Numbered from the stretch's first letter, positions 38,801 to 51,140 are shown. The stretch is DNA of 64,000 nucleotides from Glandiceps talaboti (GCF_964340395.1 NC_135566.1:12530001-12594000); one strand, 5' to 3'. Notes: generated by a model not told the origin, from the letters alone. A program made the numbers and translations.

Positions 38801-41185
38801 CGCAGATGACTAGACCATTTCAAATAATACCTTGAGTTAAACATGTGATTTATTCATAACTGTATACTGTTAATGGGCCGATCAAAGTATAGATTGTCAC
38901 TAGAAACGAGCAGCAGATAAAATAAATCCAGTCACTGCACGACACACAGGGTTCACGGTCAACGTTCAAAGTTGATATTATACACGCGTCAGATCAGCTG
39001 TCTTGAAAGCAGCTTTATTCAAGGGGATGACAAACGAAACAATAAATTGTTTCCATTTTTTTTTTCAATATACTGTATAATATAATAGCGATAAACCACC
39101 CCCTAGGGATGGTATACCAGTCGGTTTTGACAGTGAACTCACTATACTCATGCATATATTTCATTCACTGGTCATATACTCTTGGTATACCCTCTCCAGG
39201 GGTGGTTTATTGCTTAATTATTGCATACATGATGGATGTGATATGCAAATTAAATCGTTCATTGTGCACAAAAATACGTAATTGCACAGTGTTATTTTTA
39301 CAGAAATTTGCTGTTTCAGATAAACAAATGTAATAATAACAGAATCCCCATTCTGCGTGAGTTCCAGTGTAGGTACTCATGTGTATTTGCACTGGTGCTG
39401 GCAGTGTTTTCTGCTGCACTTTCACTCACTACACAGATGGAAGTACAACCACAGAAGAACACTGCAAGCACTCCTGCAAATACCCTGACTACACCACATT
39501 TGCACTCACATGTCATGGGGTTCTATCATAGTATGTAGTCATGATAATTATTTGGACTTAATGCTTTTGTTGATCAACAGGAAGGTAAAAGGAAGATCAC
39601 TCATCCTACATTATTTTATATGGTACATTGTGGAAAACCTTTGTACAATAATGTCTTGTGGGCAAATTGGAATGAGGAGCAGTTGAAAAATCTCATTATT
39701 GTAGGCAACAGTTTTGATAATTACAAAACAAGGTAAGCATCTCAATAGCAGCTTTGGCCTTCCTCTTTATTTATAAACTTTGACAATGTTTTTCTGATTA
39801 ATAGTAGCTTTGACTCTGCTATATATTGTCATGTCAGTGCAGTAAGGTCGTATCTGCTATATACAATTTCATAGCAGATACAATGTTACTGTACTGACAT
39901 GACGATATAAGTTATGAAGTTTGACAATGTTTTTCCGTGTTTATTCAAAGCTGTAACTTGAACATTTTTTTTTGTTTAAACTGTTTTGTTAGATGTAATA
40001 ACTTTACTCATAATATTGTATACCCTGAATTGTACTGAATGTGAAGGGAAATGTATTTGTGTAGCTGTGCATATAGTATGGTACAATAATTCCAATTAAA
40101 TTGATTTTTGTGTCCACACCCTAAAACAGTCCTGACTTTTACTCATTTGTAGGCTTCCCAGTAGGATCTTACATCAAGAAGTGGCATATATTAGCAGGGT
40201 ATCCTTTTTGTATTTTATAGTTTTAAAGTTGATTTAACAAAATTTATGATTTAAAGAAGGCTTGGAAAGTCATTTGTTATTTATTAAATTTGGTGAATCA
40301 TTAGACCATGATTGTTCATATACTTTCACACCAAACCAATGTACATGCCTTTCAGCAGGAATTCTGGATTTGTCTTGTACCATTTTATATATTCTTTATC
40401 ATCCTGTTCTCAAAATAAAAGTTTGTAAAAGACAGAAAAAACAATAATTGTGTGTGTTTCCGATAACATGGCCTCTGAAAAAGGGTAGGTAGGTTGGGAT
40501 TTTATTTTATTTTATTCCATTTTGTTTTATTTTATTTTATCTTTACCTTTTTTAATTGTTTTTATTTTTGAAAAAATATTGCTTTGACCCAAAAACAAAC
40601 AAAATGTAGGTCAGAATATCTGTGATGGTCTGATGAAATATGTACAGACATCACTGGGGAAAGAAAACAGACAGCATGAAGGTCAAGAAGACAAAGAATT
40701 TCTTAACTTTTTGTTCTAAATGTTTTAAAAAAATGTTAAGTGTCAGTGGCTTAAACTAGGGTCAGTCAGGTTATTAGAAACACACAATTTTTTATTTTTT
40801 TGTCTAATAGATCTTTAGGTTCAGGTAATTAGGACTATCCTATACATTTGAATCATTGGCAATATTGCTAAATAATAGCTACCAAATAAATGTATTTCAT
40901 TTCACACATTGTCTGTGGCAATATATCCTCTATAACGCACACAGAACTAGCCATCAATTTCCATGAGTGTTGTCCTGACCTTAATTATGAACTCAGATAC
41001 TGCCATATGTGAAAGAATTTCCCTTTGATGTTGACAGCTCATATTCTGAGGTTTTCAGTGATACATCAGTGCATATGTTTCCAGTTGAAAGAGTTTCTTG
41101 TGTGCCTTCTGGATTTTGGACAGACCATGATGAACCAACATATGAGAACTGTCATGATGTTGAAATAATAATGAAAGATAAATGA
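35858..41185 (+). CDS. SRRD: SRR1-like protein (SRRD), 344 aa, seven exons
   Basis: Exons: 35858-36030, 36573-36613, 36852-37189, 37972-38067, 39581-39732, 40153-40198, 40997-41185. All junctions are GT-AG in one frame. The SRR1 domain spans about residues 158-320: ICYGLGNFSTCPIARYQL, then YDPRSTSQENDILRKMG, LFYMVHCGKPLYNNVLWANW, IIVGNSF, and a conserved tail SEVFSDTSVHMFPVE. The N-terminal 60 residues are basic (VVRRKKGKSKTK) as in other SRRD proteins; residues about 75-155 are a variable, polar linker. Plant SRR1 acts in phytochrome B signalling and clock control and the yeast relative has a stress role; the animal protein has been linked to haem and circadian function, but the biochemical activity is unknown. 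Human SRRD is about 339 aa, so this is full length. The exon 6 donor is AGG|GTATCC, the weakest of the set. The start context is GCAATATGGCGTCC. Confidence 0.94.
36253..36346. mobile_element. Degenerate TAG-ended MITE in SRRD intron 1
   Basis: Contains TTTGCAGACGGTGCACG near the left and TATGCAAGCAGGACTA at the right, matching the better-preserved copy at 59273-59372. No clear target duplication. Confidence 0.5.
37190..37971 (+). other. SRRD intron 3
   Basis: No exon. About 37540-37685 (CTGTTTTGTTAGATGTAATG...) is about 75% alike to 39978-40115 in intron 5, so the two introns share a dispersed repeat. A CTCCAGTTACAGCTGGTGC phrase at about 37834 also occurs at about 22777. Confidence 0.5.
38068..39580 (+). 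other. SRRD intron 4 with two foldback repeats
   Basis: No exon recognised. Two hairpin-forming repeats: 39090-39213 (ATAAACCACCCC...GGTATACCA against its complement, about 30 bp arms) and 39346-39522 (arms of about 75 bp around TATTTGCA and GCAGTGTT). Both look like small non-autonomous elements. Confidence 0.6.
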
Positions 41186-42116
41186 TCATATCAACATTTC
41201 ATTTCATGATGCTGAGTGAAGAAAAGATTTCCTACTGCCACTCTATGCCATGACCCTAGAATCTGGCTGTTGGCATTTGAATGTATGATCAGTACCAACG
41301 GCTAGTTAAATGGATGTATGCAGAATGACTTTCTGTGCTAAATTTTAAATTACCACCATCAGCTGTATTTTATTGGGGCATGATGACATTATCATATCCA
41401 CATGTAACATGCATTAAAACTTAAAGGTGACATTACGATGTAAACATAATTTGCATAAGGATCATGTGTTTCTTGAATGACTAATACCTAACTACAAGCA
41501 CCTGTCAATGTGTGATGGATTACTAGTTGACATACGATATGCACTGTTCACCATGCCATGAGACTATATCGTGGAGTCATGATGAGTGTATATGGTTAGA
41601 GTGGCCAGCTTGGAATCCGCAGGTTGCAGGTTTGATCCCCAGCCCGTCACTTCCACTTGTTTCTGAATGGCTAAATAATTGTATTATGCTTACACATGTA
41701 CAACAGCATTGTTTTTGGCTTGTTCCATCTTCAGTGTTTCCATGGAAATGGTCAAAAACCTTTGTCAGCCTATCATATACACACGTGAAAAAACATTAAA
41801 ACTAAAACATTATTATTGATTTTTAGCATTTCTTTATTTGAAAATATCATTACTATGCCCCCCCCCCACCAGAAAAAAGAAGAAAAAAGACCCAAACCAA
41901 ACCAAACCAAACCAAACCAAACAACAACAACAACAACAACAACAACAAAGCAAAATGGCAACTAGCAGACAAACAGACAGACAGACAGACAAACTTAAAA
42001 TTCTAATAAAATTCTTCTAGTTAGCATTCCTGGTGTGTAGTACCATTTCAACTGCTGTAAGAATTGCTTGCATCTATACCAAATTTCTAGTCTGTTGGCA
42101 ACATATAAAGTAGCCA
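41186..42116. other. SRRD 3' flank with tRNA-derived SINE
   Basis: About 41560-41750 looks like a tRNA-derived SINE: TGGTTAGAGTGGCC is a Pol III A box and GGTTTGATCCCC a B box, followed by the body TTTGTTTCTGAATGGCTAA also seen at 32570-32590. (CAAAC)/(CAA)n at about 41893-41947. No coding exon. Confidence 0.6.
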
Positions 42117-42545
42117 TATGAATGAGGGTTGGGTATATATTTTTCATTTTTAATTTATAAAACAATTTTATTATGGCTTCCTACTTGAAATAGCAATGTG
42201 TAACAATATGTGCCAAGTCATGAAATTTGCAAAAGCATATTAATAAATGTGTAAATATTTGTAGTCTGTAAGGTATGCCGTGACGGGGCGCCCTCACACA
42301 TCGGCCAACCTCTAACACAGGAGGCCGGTGAGGGCGAAACATCACAACATATCTTACAGTCTAAAATATTTGTTACGTACAATAACAAACTTTTAGTACA
42401 CATTTTTTTAGCTTTTTGCAATGTATTGAGTTACAAACACAGACTTGGTCAATGTTGTTTCACATTGATTTTTCAAGTAGGAAGCCATGATAAAAATGGT
42501 TTGTAAATCAAAATCCAAAATAAATACCCAATCCTCATCCTGACG
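42117..42545. mobile_element. Foldback element, copy 2, interrupted by a MITE
   Basis: Outer parts match 12273-12611: TTAATTTATAAAACAAT, GGCTTCCTACTTGAAATA and ATTGAGTTACAAACA with its complement, ending CCAAAATAAATACCCAATCC. A 102 bp MITE (42262-42363) is inserted in its middle. Confidence 0.75.
42262..42363. mobile_element. Short Mutator-like MITE, copy 2, nested in a foldback element
   Basis: Same family as 6793-6901 (TAGTCTGTAAGGTATGCC...CTTACAGTCTA). Flanked by AAATATTTG at 42253-42261 and 42364-42372 (10 bp if the next T is included). The uninterrupted foldback copy at 12273 shows the approximate empty site. Confidence 0.85.
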
Positions 42546-43551
42546 TACTTCAAAATCTTTCAAAGCTGGGGTTAAAATATTAATTATACCATTTCTTATG
42601 TTAAAACTGATTTGACAGGAACTTAACTACATGTTTGTTGATTTTTATTTTCTCAGCTCAAAGTCTAGTTTCTGGAATTATGCAGATAGAGGTTTAATAG
42701 CAAAAAGTGCCAAAATTATCAATAAATTGGGATATTTATTTCTTGTAGGAATGTTTTTAGAACTTTTCTGAACATGTAATATACATATTTTATCATGCAC
42801 AAAACAAGTTGTACATGCTCGAACAGAAAATACAGGATTTTCTCCCTGGTTATTCAATGTCATCACCACATATGTAATTTTGCAGTTCTTGTAAAAACGA
42901 ATGAAATTTACAGTTCTCTCATTCACTGTCTTTGGTAAGTGTCAAGACCCTGATAACAGAAAATCAGATAAAATTTACAGTATTTCTTGTAGAAATTACC
43001 ATAATTTCAGTGAAATATGTTCAGGTAGATTTTACCTACTTAATGCCCTTTCACATATACAGTTAGTCTAGCAGCTAGGTATCAGGCTGTCTTTTGGTAT
43101 TTGGCAACTGAAAGTGCATGCACATGGAATGCGTTTATGCCCGAGCACCAGAAATTAACTGTCATCCTCAATTTTTGTTCGGTAACCTTCTAAGGTCTTG
43201 TTACAAAACTAATATATAAAGGGTAAAACTTTTAATGTGACACAAACCTAACATGACGCTAAGCCATTATAATTAATACAGAAAACAATGAACGGTGATA
43301 AAATACTTCATTTATAACAAATGATAGCTCATTAAAAAAAAGAGTTAACTACATGTCCTCTGTTCCAAAAAATTGCTATTAAAAGTTGATGTTGAAGGAA
43401 AATTCCCTTCAGGTTGTCAAACTGTAATGTGATTCCGGACATAAACAACCATTTGCACTAGAATGAAAGGATTATCGTTAGTGCATATAAGTGGTGATCA
43501 TAACACCAAAGTGGTGGTCTGAGATGAACACTAGAACACCAGGGTGCTGCA
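42546..43551. other. Intergenic, searched for UNC119 5' exons, none found
   Basis: AT-rich sequence. No reading frame resembling the UNC119 FTRFKIRD or RYQFTP blocks was found here or back to 41186. A 7-codon-level match to any other protein was not seen. Confidence 0.5.
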
Positions 43552-44105
43552 TAGTCTTGCTGCTAGACATTCAGGCTTTCTTCCAAATACGATAAGCGAA
43601 TGAAGTTCGTTACGAGGGCTTGCCTGAACGTCTAGCTAATGTCATTTTCAGACTTGACATTCCATTGAGATAACGTATGGCTGTGGGTTGGGCCATGTAT
43701 GCATATACATGTATATATGTTAATATATTCAATAACCCATGACCTCTATAATGCGTACATACTAATGTCCAGTATCACATGATGATAACTAACTACTATG
43801 TCTTTTTGGTTTATGGTTATTGAGTTTGATGAGTGTGTAGATGTTGTTATTCACACATTTCAGCTAAAGGCATTGGTAGTTATTTTTACAAGCCCCTCCT
43901 TAAGCTGAATATGAATGAAAAAAATAGCTATTGTCCTCTGTTTGTGCTTGTCGTCAATGCAGTTCTCTGATTGGCAGTTATTTATTCCTGAACTGCGATG
44001 ATGACTTTTATTTTGTTAGACCTCAGATGTTCCATCCTCAATAGCGACCTTCAGTCATGTGTTGTATTGTATTGGAAGAACACCCGAGGTTTAGCAGCTG
44101 GACTA
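43552..44105 (-). mobile_element. TAGTC-ended foldback transposon, 554 bp (minus orientation)
   Basis: Reverse-complement homologue of 52878-53443. Ends TAGTCTTGCTGCTAGAC and GCAGCTGGACTA. Each end also contains its own hairpin (CTAGACATTCAGGC with GCCTGAACGTCTAG; AGATGTTCCATCCTC opposite CACCCGAGGTTTAGC). Flanked by GGTGCTGCA at 43543-43551 and GGTACTGCA at 44106-44114 (8 of 9). It lies 110 bp before the UNC119 fragment. Confidence 0.85.
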
Positions 44106-44215
44106 GGTACTGCACAGTGATGAACATATTGAATATCCCACATTTAATTTGAATTAATAAAGCATGTACATATAGTATGATCATTATTAATATGTAATAT
44201 ACCTTGTATCCACAG

Positions 44216-45498
44216 GGTTGAATTTACAGTAGGGGAGCAGTCAGTCAGCAATTTCTGAATGATTGAAAGACATTACTTCAGGGAAAGGCTGCTAAAGAGT
44301 TTTGACTTCAACTTTGGTTTCTGCATTCCAAACAGTAAGAATACCTGCAAACATATATATGAATTCCCCGAACTAACACCAGATGAAGGTAAGTTCTTCA
44401 AAAATATTAATACTGTTATAAGATTGTCAAAATTACTGAGATAAATCTTCAAATAGAGTTACTTCCTAAGGATGAAATAGTAAAACTTGTGTGGTGTAAA
44501 GTTCGGGATTAGGACCATGTTTGTATTTGATGTATGCAAGAAAGAAAGTTGTACATTGATAGCATACTTACCAGCACTTTAGTGTATTTGCCAAGATTTG
44601 CAAACTGTGGTCAATGGATGGGGAAAACTTGCAAAGATTTCCCTGCCTTGTTGCATCATTTTTGTGAACTCTGAACTCTGGTAAAATGACAGGTGAATGC
44701 CGCACAAATTTGCATAGTTACTGCTCCTTGCCAAAACTCAAAGTGTCTTACTAAGTAAGACTAAGATAGTTCAACAAAGATTTTGGAATGATTGTTACTT
44801 ATACTGATGGCAGATCCAAATAAGATATATCCAATATTTTATTTCAAATGATACATGTTACATAACTAACCCCTTGGCAAAAATTGTTACACAACTTCTG
44901 CTTGTAGCCTTGTGTAGGTGAATTTGTTTATTTCAATGAATTGTTACTCCACAGTTACATAAAGGCAGTCGTAATAAAAACAATGCCACCAAAAAAAATA
45001 ACAATAACCCCCTACCACCAACAAAACAAGAACAAGAACAAGAACAAGAGCTACAAAAACAGACTTTCAGGGTTCCAATTCATGATTTCTTGGTAAAACT
45101 TACATTTTTAGCAGGAAAACAATTGATGATAAAATGTAACCTACAAATAAAATTGGGGAAATAAATGCTAAATATATGATAGAATTTTGTGACTAATTAC
45201 TAGTACATTGTTTTTTGTTTTCAACCAATTTCACACGACAACAAATATGGAAACATATACGAAAACTTTCATTTAGAACCTCTAGTCTTGTTCACTTGCT
45301 GCCACAAGAGGGTGTGGTATCAGATTAGGGGGTGAATGTTCTTACATTGATTGACATCTTTCTTGTTGTATTACAGTTCAAGACATGATTGACAATCCAT
45401 TCGACATGCGGTCCGACAATTTTTACTTTGTGGACAACAAATTGATAATACATAACAAAGCTGATTATGCATACAATGGAGGACAGGGAGCCATGTGA
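44216..45498 (+). pseudogene. UNC119: UNC119 lipid-chaperone gene, last two coding exons only, with in-frame stop
   Basis: Exon-like blocks 44216-44388 (acceptor cacag|G, donor GAAG|GTAAGT) and 45377-45498 (acceptor ttacag|TT). They give VEFTVGEQSVSNF, a TGA at 44256-44258, then [20 protein letters not shown] and so on, and end NKADYAYNGGQGAM-stop. UNC119 proteins are beta-sandwich carriers that bind myristoylated ciliary cargo, with release by ARL3. In the family the position of the TGA is Arg (NFRMIERHYF), so a CGA to TGA change explains the stop. The first half of the protein (about 140 residues) was not found upstream in 3 kb. The phase (one base completing a codon) and both introns match a normal UNC119 3' end, so this is a genomic fragment rather than a retrocopy. 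It could still be a 5' end far away plus a nonsense allele or a base-call error. Confidence 0.85.
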
Positions 45499-48400
45499 TC
45501 GCCACGCTGCTCTGTTTCCATGGAAACTATCATTTGGAATGACATAGTTACAATTTGTACTTATTTTCTGTGTCAAAAGGGTTATCAAAAAAATTGGTAG
45601 GAACTTGAAACAAAAAAGGAGATAGGTAGATATGTGGTCAAGTGAGGAGCAGGCTTCAATATGGTCAACCAAATCTGAGTAGAAACCAGCGAAGAGATGT
45701 TTGCACTTTTGTCTTTGTTTAACTGCATTTCTATCCTTGAATTTGTCCTTTATATGAGGCTTAGTTTCACAGTCACAAATTCATAAAAGTTGTGTTGTTT
45801 ATTTGTTTTACAAGTGCAGCTAAGACCTGTAGGTGATTATGATTTGATGGAGACTGGGGCTTATTCTTTTATTAGCCCCCAAAATGGGCGAAGCCTGAAT
45901 GGGGGCTATAGGAATAACCCATGTCCATCCGTATGTCCGTCCGTCTGTCGACAGCCATATCTCTGACGTCGTCATACATCTTTTTTTTTCAATACGTGTC
46001 ATATATGTTACATTCTATCAAGTACATATGCATGTCACTTCATTTTATGATTGTGCATGTTAGAACCAAAGAACTGCCATGTTTGCATAGCATGTGTTAA
46101 TAGGGATAACAGTTTCAAATCCCAATGTGAATCTGAAACTAGTTAACAGTCAATAGCCTGCAATCCACTTATAATCTACAGGTAAAAATCTTACTTTTAT
46201 GAAGTATTTTTGTTGATTTGATCAAGGTTTTAGGTATGACTAAATTGTTGTGAAATGTTCGATCTTTGAATATGGTATGGAATACCCCTTTTGTATAGTT
46301 AATTGAAATCAATGGGAGACCTAAATAGAGCCTTTACAGGTCTTGAACAGTAATGAAATTTTTACAGTAGTTGCACCAACGTGTATACCGTGTATGATCC
46401 AAATTTCAAGCCTGGCATGCTTATATATAAATCTTTCAATATTTTATTAATGATATTTCACGTCTAAATTGAAATGGCATTTTCAGAGATTGTTAGTACT
46501 TGTTGGCTGGTTAACTTGATCCTATTAGTCCAGTAGATCTGTGCATATCCGGAGGCAAATTTATGCCTCAAATTGTTGCACAAGTAATGTTTCACCATTA
46601 TTAAATTTGGTAAATCAGTTTTATTTATTGTGAATTTTCCTCAAATATGTCAATATTCTTATTTTGTTTATATTCTATTTTATGTTCTTTGTGTTTATCA
46701 AATGAAGATCAGAGTATAGACTCAAAATAATGTAGGAAAGAACGAGTTAATGTTAATCGTAATTTTACGATCTATGCTCATACTCCAAACTGGGTTTACA
46801 TGTAATGCTGATGATGAGTAATCAGATGACAATGGCGACTCTGTTAACATAGAGTCCATGTTAACAGTCATTGGTCCACTTGTAGTTAAGCCATTGCTAT
46901 GAAAAAATATGCACACCAATTCCCACAAACACCGGTGTGTAATTGCATTACTGGAAGTTTGTACTCAGTCCAGGGTAAAGGAAAGCTAAAATATCTAGCC
47001 AATCTATGAAAACCTTATAAAAATATCTCTTTCATATCGTGTATCATTTCCAAATCTCTCAAATTTCAAATCACTCTTCTGAAAACTTAAAGACATTTAC
47101 AAATCCCTACAAAAGTCAGTGGGGGAGGGGGGGGGGTGTCTTCAATGAAGACTTGTTTCTCTTGTATTCAGTCAGTTTAGTCCATTACATGAACTTATTT
47201 CTATCCTGTTGGGATGTATGTCTGTTGCCATCATACAATAAGTAAAACCAATAGAAATGAAAAATGTAAAGCAACTCTTTGTATAAGGTTTTGATAGGAC
47301 TGATTGGTGACATCTCTCAGCTTTATTTTGTTCAGCACGTAACCCTTGGTGACTGTCAGTGGAGTTTATTAAAATGTACAAAAACTCAAAATTAAATTAA
47401 AATCTATTCAGCATAGAGAGAGACAGTCACCAAGATGTTACAAAAGTAGTGAGGCTGTTATCAAGAATGCACAAGTGACCCATAAATGACAAAACTTTGC
47501 TAGGAATGACAGTAAATAAAATAAAGTGCGTGTACATCTCTCTGGACTCATCATCAGACCGGTCGACCCATCAATGTTACAATGTGCCTAGGTATCATAC
47601 AGTAATTTTACAAATTTAATTGAGTGCATTTTGTACTTTAAGCGACAAACTTTAATATTTGTCGTATCACTTCATTCATTCATACATCATTGATTCTTTC
47701 TCCATTGTGTGTATGTGTGTGTGTGTGTTACATTAATTGTACATAGCTGTTTTGTAATGTGTTCATAAGTAGGCTTAGATTATCATTAAAAATCCTTGCA
47801 ATAAAGTGGACCATTGGTTTGCATAACAGACAAAAATGTGTATTTATTCAGTGTGTGTGTACATGTGTGTGTGTATGACAAAAGAATGGAATGCCAGGTG
47901 GGAAAGTTGAAAATGGCACCTGTTACTATTGAAGGTGTGAATGGGAAATAAATTCAGCCTTAATCTTACAGTTTCAAGGTACCCACCCTGATGTTTCTAG
48001 ATACCCATAGGGGTGACCCCTGCTGTTTCAAGATACCCGTGGGGGACCCTAATATCTAGTCTTGCTGTTTCAAGGTACCCATGGGGGTCCACAAAATTCA
48101 CCTTTGCTGTTTCATGGCACCCACAGGGTACCTTGAAACCGTTGAATTTTACTATTGGGGAGTACTAAACATAAGGATCAGGGTATGGGGTGCATATGGG
48201 GAGTAAAATTCAGCCTTGCTGTTTCAATTTTCTATAAACAAACTACAATAACAGAAATGCTAAATAATTTGGCTTTATTGACATCATGGGGAGGAAATCA
48301 CACTTGATTTACATTGTTTTAATGTCTTTACACAGAAGTCTAATAGAATTCAGCTGACAAACAAAATGTCTCAATTTGATTTATTCACTATTTTATCACT

Positions 48401-49036
48401 GACAGTCAAATCTGTCTACTGTCTACTGTAGCTCAATTGATTAAATTGCAAATGGAGTAATGGTAACCACCAAGTCTGGCAGCTATCCATGGCTTCAAAT
48501 CTCTTCTCTTGTCTAAAGTTGGGGTGGTGAGACATCTTGAGAATCAAACTCACCAGATAGCATGTAAACTATCAACTTAAAACAACAGATGATACAAGGA
48601 TAAAAACAGAAGACGTGAAAATTGGTAAATAAAACAAAATGAGACCTCTGCATCAGGTTACAATCTGATCACAAACATGACAGCATGTTATTTAAAAAAC
48701 TCTAGCTCGTCACAGCAAAAAACCAGCTTTGTGTGACTGCTTTGAATCTGAAAAAATTTTCTATATCAACATTACAGCCTGTAAAGGTACAATTGTATGT
48801 ATGTAACTTTTAAGTTTTTATAACAACAAAAACTTAACAAAATGTAGTGTTCCGAAATAAAATAATATTCCATTCATATCATTCCCATGTTTTGCTTCAA
48901 TATTTTCTACTGTTACCACTCATTTCGTGTACAGTTTTCACACAGATTTTTACAAAGTTCCACTAGAAAGATGACAAAACTAGTAAGCAAAGTATAAGAG
49001 TATCCTTCTCACATGTATGATGGTTGTATCTATACA

Positions 49037-49097
49037 GTGTGTGTGTGTGTGCATGTGTGTATGTGTATGCATGTGTGTGTATCTCTGGTCGTCCATA

Positions 49098-49153
<56 letters not shown>

Positions 49154-49262
49154 AGTCTGTGTCTGTCTTGATCTGTGTGTTTGTGGATGTGTGTACGGTA
49201 TGTTTGTCTGTGCATGAGCATGTGACTGAGTGTTTTTGGTTGTGTAGTCTCTCTGAGTGAGT

Positions 49263-49302
<40 letters not shown>

Positions 49303-49317
49303 GTGTGGGTGAGTGTT
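49037..49317. repeat. Compound (GT)n microsatellite
   Basis: GT tracts of differing purity interrupted by ATGT, CTGT and unique words over about 280 bp. Overlapping open frames are artefacts. Confidence 0.92.
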
Positions 49318-49618
49318 AAATATTTCATGCTAAGCATACATATAAAAGCATACAAGTCACATAAAACATACATGTTAGTGTTTTGATTCAATTTCATAAT
49401 TTGACAGTAGATCACAACTATACAGTTGTATCAAAATACACTTGCTTTAAAAGAAAGGCGATTTCAGTTTTTCACTCACTGAATAACACACTAACAAAAA
49501 TGTTCTTAAGAAATTGCCACAGTTCAAAAAGGAAATTAACGACAAGTCAAAGTTAAAGATGGAAGCAAAATGAACAGTCCTGTCAGTTACATACATACAT
49601 ACACAGACATACATACAT

Positions 49619-49651
<33 letters not shown>

Positions 49652-50289
49652 GACATACACACATAGTTGCGTAAAATACAACATTTGTAAAATGTACTCA
49701 AATTATGTACACAACTGGTATTTTCATAAAACATAATTTTTGGGTAAACGTTATTGAAAGGAAAACATCTACAGATAAATATTTATCAGTTATCTGTAAA
49801 TAAAATGCAGCATTTGTTTTATCATGAAATTCAAAGTGTCTAAGTTCAATTCTGTTTTTTGTTGCTGTTTTTTGAGTTCACCATGGTAACACTACTGATA
49901 CCTGAAATCAAACTTCAAATCTATTCAAATCAAAACTGTTCAGTTAGATTGGAAGAAAATACCGCCAATGGCGTTGTAGCACAACTGTACAGTTTTTATA
50001 GCACTACTGAACCTCAGTTCAGTTGTGCTAAAAATCATAAGGTTTGAAATATTTTTTGAGACTAAATCAGTCACTGAGCTGTTACCAATAAAACACCCCA
50101 TTGCAGCAATTTTATGAGAAAGTTGTGCTTTATAAAAAATACACGTTCATAACTTGATATCTTGACTTAAGGCCATCATAATTAATACAGAAAACCTATT
50201 TAAAATCACAAGGTTTGAAACATTTTTTAACACTAAATTAGTCACCAAGCAGTTACCAATAAACAAATCACATCGTAGCAATTTTATTA

Positions 50290-50579
50290 GACCTAAAAAT
50301 AAAAATTGTGTGGTGTGGTTCCGATTACACTCAATTTTAGAATAGGTGGGGTACATGTAGGTACTGTTTTACATATGGTTTCTGTGTTATTGGTTTCTTC
50401 TCATCAGATGTACAGCCATTACATATTGGAAGAACAATTTTATATTGTCTTTTTAAGTTGATGTCAGTTTCCACATCAACTAGTTCTTGTGAGACTTCAC
50501 ATTTTTTTTAAAAGTTTATGAAAAACTAGGTAGGTGGGGTCGGGTAACCGGAACCAAACTATTTTTTTTGTTAGGCCTT
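50290..50579 (+). mobile_element. AGGCCT-family repeat, copy 2, inside a local duplication
   Basis: Runs from AGACCTAAAAATAAAAATTG to AACTATTTTTTTTGTTAGGCC. The interior shares GATTACACTCAATTTTAGAA, AGATGTACAGCCATTACA and GTAACCGGAACCAAAC with 54975-55361. It splits a duplicated unit whose uninterrupted partner is at 50041-50165. Confidence 0.7.
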
Positions 50580-50759
50580 AGAAAGTTGTGCTTTATAATA
50601 AAAAAACACATGTACATAATCTCGACTTCCCTTTATAGTGTCCAGAGTGATAAATTTTGAGTTTTGATCACTGTATATACAAGATATCAAATATATAGTT
50701 TAAAGTTGATATATCTATTAAAAGTCATATTTGAAGGAAAGAAGAAAGTTGAATTGTAG

Positions 50760-51058
50760 CTAGCTTTGTAGTAATGATACAAGTTCTATATAAGTCTTTT
50801 TCTCTGTGGCTAAGCTATGTTCATGAGTGACATATTCTTTGGCATTTGTTACTAAACGTTGACACAGTTCCTCAGAGTCCACAAGTCTTTCAGCTTGTTT
50901 GATAAAGTCCTGTGGTGTGTTGAACAGAAGTCCTGAAGAATTGTGTTTGACTATGGCTGCATTTCCAGGAATGTCTCTTGCAATGACTGGAACTCCCAAC
51001 ATCATGGTCTTGAGGTGAAAAAGGAAGAATTATTAATGTATAGTTGTATTCACAATCC

Positions 51059-51102
<44 letters not shown>

Positions 51103-51103
51103 G

Positions 51104-51140
<37 letters not shown>

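Larger units (their letters stand above)
45499..50759. other. Intergenic region, repeat-rich, no gene seen
   Basis: Contains a common invertebrate-type repeat GGGCGAAGCCTGAATGGGGG at about 45890 next to GTCCGTCCGTCTGTC; an irregular satellite of GTTTCAAGGTACCC-like units at about 47970-48140; several (GT)n tracts; (ACAT)n at 49590-49636; and a local duplication at 50041-50165 and 50212-50630. No coding exon recognised. Confidence 0.5.

Noticed and set aside
39308-39538. Frames on both strands at the SRRD intron 4 hairpin
   Set aside because: They mirror each other because the region is an inverted repeat.
41560-41640. Possible functional tRNA gene
   Set aside because: Has A and B boxes but no paired acceptor stem, and the downstream body is repeated elsewhere; better explained as a tRNA-derived SINE.
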